Source of the DNA: Chloracidobacterium sp. UBA7659
GTDB taxonomy: Bacteria; Acidobacteriota; Blastocatellia; Pyrinomonadales; Pyrinomonadaceae
Reading direction: 5' to 3'
DNA length: 7,192 nt
Assembly (NCBI GenBank): GCA_002483395.1
Contig: DLHV01000113.1
Coordinates: 1,854-9,045 of the forward strand
In this document: positions 6,470-7,192 of the stretch, one piece after another
Numbering within the stretch: the first letter of the stretch is position 1
Layout of the letters: each line of letters begins with the position of its first letter
Position numbers and translations under genes: made by a program
Notes under the pieces: generated by a model
Told to the model about the DNA's origin: nothing
Databases searched by the model: none
What the model saw: the letters and a program-made list of their open reading frames with translations, nothing else

Positions 6470-7192
6470 TCAGTTTGCGGTGTACATGCCGTCGTCGATC
6501 TTTTGGCCGTAGGTGACGGTGCCGATATCAGTCTCTTCAACAATCTTGTCGCCCGCGTAAAGTACGCTGCGAAATGGGACGAGCGTGCCTTGGGCGATGT
6601 TGTAATCGTAAAACTTCCGCCGGTATTTGATCCCCTCGTCTTCATATTCGAGCATCATTACTCGAAAGCTTTTGGCGCTAAGAAAAAAACGGGTTTTTCG
6701 ATTCTGTTTATCGATGACATTCAAAATGTGCATTTCGACACCACCGATTTTTTCTTTTCCGACGAGCTCTAATTTCGATTCGTTTTCCTTGTATCGCAAG
6801 AGAGTCTCAACGCCGTACGCGATCTGGTTCTGAAACGCACGCGACGCATCTTCACGCGGCGTGAATTCCTTGTCGTTATAAATGCCGAAAATCTTCTCAG
6901 CCGAGAAGACGAGTGAATAGCGGGCGGTTGGAAACTCCTGGTCGAACCTGACCTTGTCCTTGCTCAGCGATTCGCCGCGTGTGGTAAAGCGCTGGTAACC
7001 GGCCTGCTCCATTTTTCCATCGGCAGTTGCAACAGTGATTTTTCCGCGCTCTATTGCCGTTTTGCGAATTTGGCTGAGCGTCACCCGTCCGCCACCCATT
7101 CCGAACAGAAAAATTGAGGTTTCGGCGATCTGTTCAGCGGTTGGATTTTTTTGAGCCTCTTTGGCGGCGGCGGCGGAAAGTTTTGTGGCGGC
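6470..7192 (-). CDS. LolA-like outer-membrane lipoprotein-sorting family protein, 5' end outside window
   Basis: The minus-strand frame is open from the right edge (no start needed at ATG 7099) to TGA 6470-6472, giving 240 residues, with the N-terminus and any signal peptide missing. The visible part starts with an Ala/Lys-rich stretch and AEQIAETSIFLFG, then repeated beta-strands: ERGKITVATADGKMEQAGY, RYSLVFSAEKIFGIYNDKEF, KIGGVEMHILNVIDKQNRKT, FFLSAKSFRVMMLEYED, KFYDYNIAQGTLVPFRSVLY and a final IGTVTYGQKIDDGMYTAN. The order (modification-type strands, G.E.H.L, residue-change strand, F.DY....G...PF, final IDDGMY) matches the LolA/LolB-like fold and parallels the N-terminal half of the 500-residue protein at 2407-3909, suggesting distant paralogy. 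No catalytic motif is seen. A role in lipid or lipoprotein handling follows from the fold only. The next gene on the same strand starts 79 nt downstream. Confidence 0.85.
   Translation of the reverse strand, partial: AATKLSAAAAKEAQKNPTAEQIAETSIFLFGMGGGRVTLSQIRKTAIERGKITVATADGKMEQAGYQRFTTRGESLSKDKVRFDQEFPTARYSLVFSAEKIFGIYNDKEFTPREDASRAFQNQIAYGVETLLRYKENESKLELVGKEKIGGVEMHILNVIDKQNRKTRFFLSAKSFRVMMLEYEDEGIKYRRKFYDYNIAQGTLVPFRSVLYAGDKIVEETDIGTVTYGQKIDDGMYTAN

Noticed and set aside
6503..6833. Plus-strand open frames at 6503-6772 and 6627-6833
   Set aside because: Antisense shadows of the LolA-like gene at the right edge, with no coding features.

Overview
The window looks like chromosomal DNA of an acidobacterium, most likely Blastocatellia / Pyrinomonadaceae-like. 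This is inferred from moderate GC, two exported LolA-type proteins of a kind I associate with that group, and an ECF sigma/anti-sigma pair whose anti-sigma carries a PDZ domain. No rRNA, tRNA, CRISPR array, transposase or phage gene was seen.

Layout. (1) 1-1400, minus strand: most of an exported YtcJ-like amidohydrolase whose 3' end lies beyond base 1. (2) 1428-2270, minus: a conserved lipoprotein of unknown function with a possible caspase/gingipain-like (clan CD) His/Cys pair. It ends 27 nt before the amidohydrolase start, so the two are probably cotranscribed from a promoter near 2308-2337. (3) 2407-3909, plus: a 500-residue exported two-domain protein with a LolA/LolB-like N-terminal half, divergent from the lipoprotein. 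(4) 3910-4173: a convergent intergenic gap holding four copies of a short palindromic repeat, GCTCC-GTA-GGAGC followed by a GGCCTGTTTGTAG-like tail. One copy is built into a probable terminator. (5) 4174-5663, minus: an ECF sigma factor followed 5 nt later by a single-pass anti-sigma factor with an extracytoplasmic PDZ domain and no cysteine or zinc-finger motif. (6) 5698-5737: an intrinsic terminator for the gene upstream. (7) 5767-6390, minus: an exported 207-residue protein of unknown function with a strong ribosome binding site. (8) 6470-7192, minus: the C-terminal part of a second LolA-like protein, whose start is beyond the window.

How it may work together. The right half (envelope LolA-like protein, small exported protein, sigma factor, PDZ anti-sigma) reads as a cell-envelope stress or quality-control locus. 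The PDZ domain sits on the side of the membrane where misfolded envelope proteins would appear, so the anti-sigma itself could be the sensor. That functional link is inference; gene order, topology and domain identities come from the sequence. Gene density is high and no gap over 300 bases lacks a gene.
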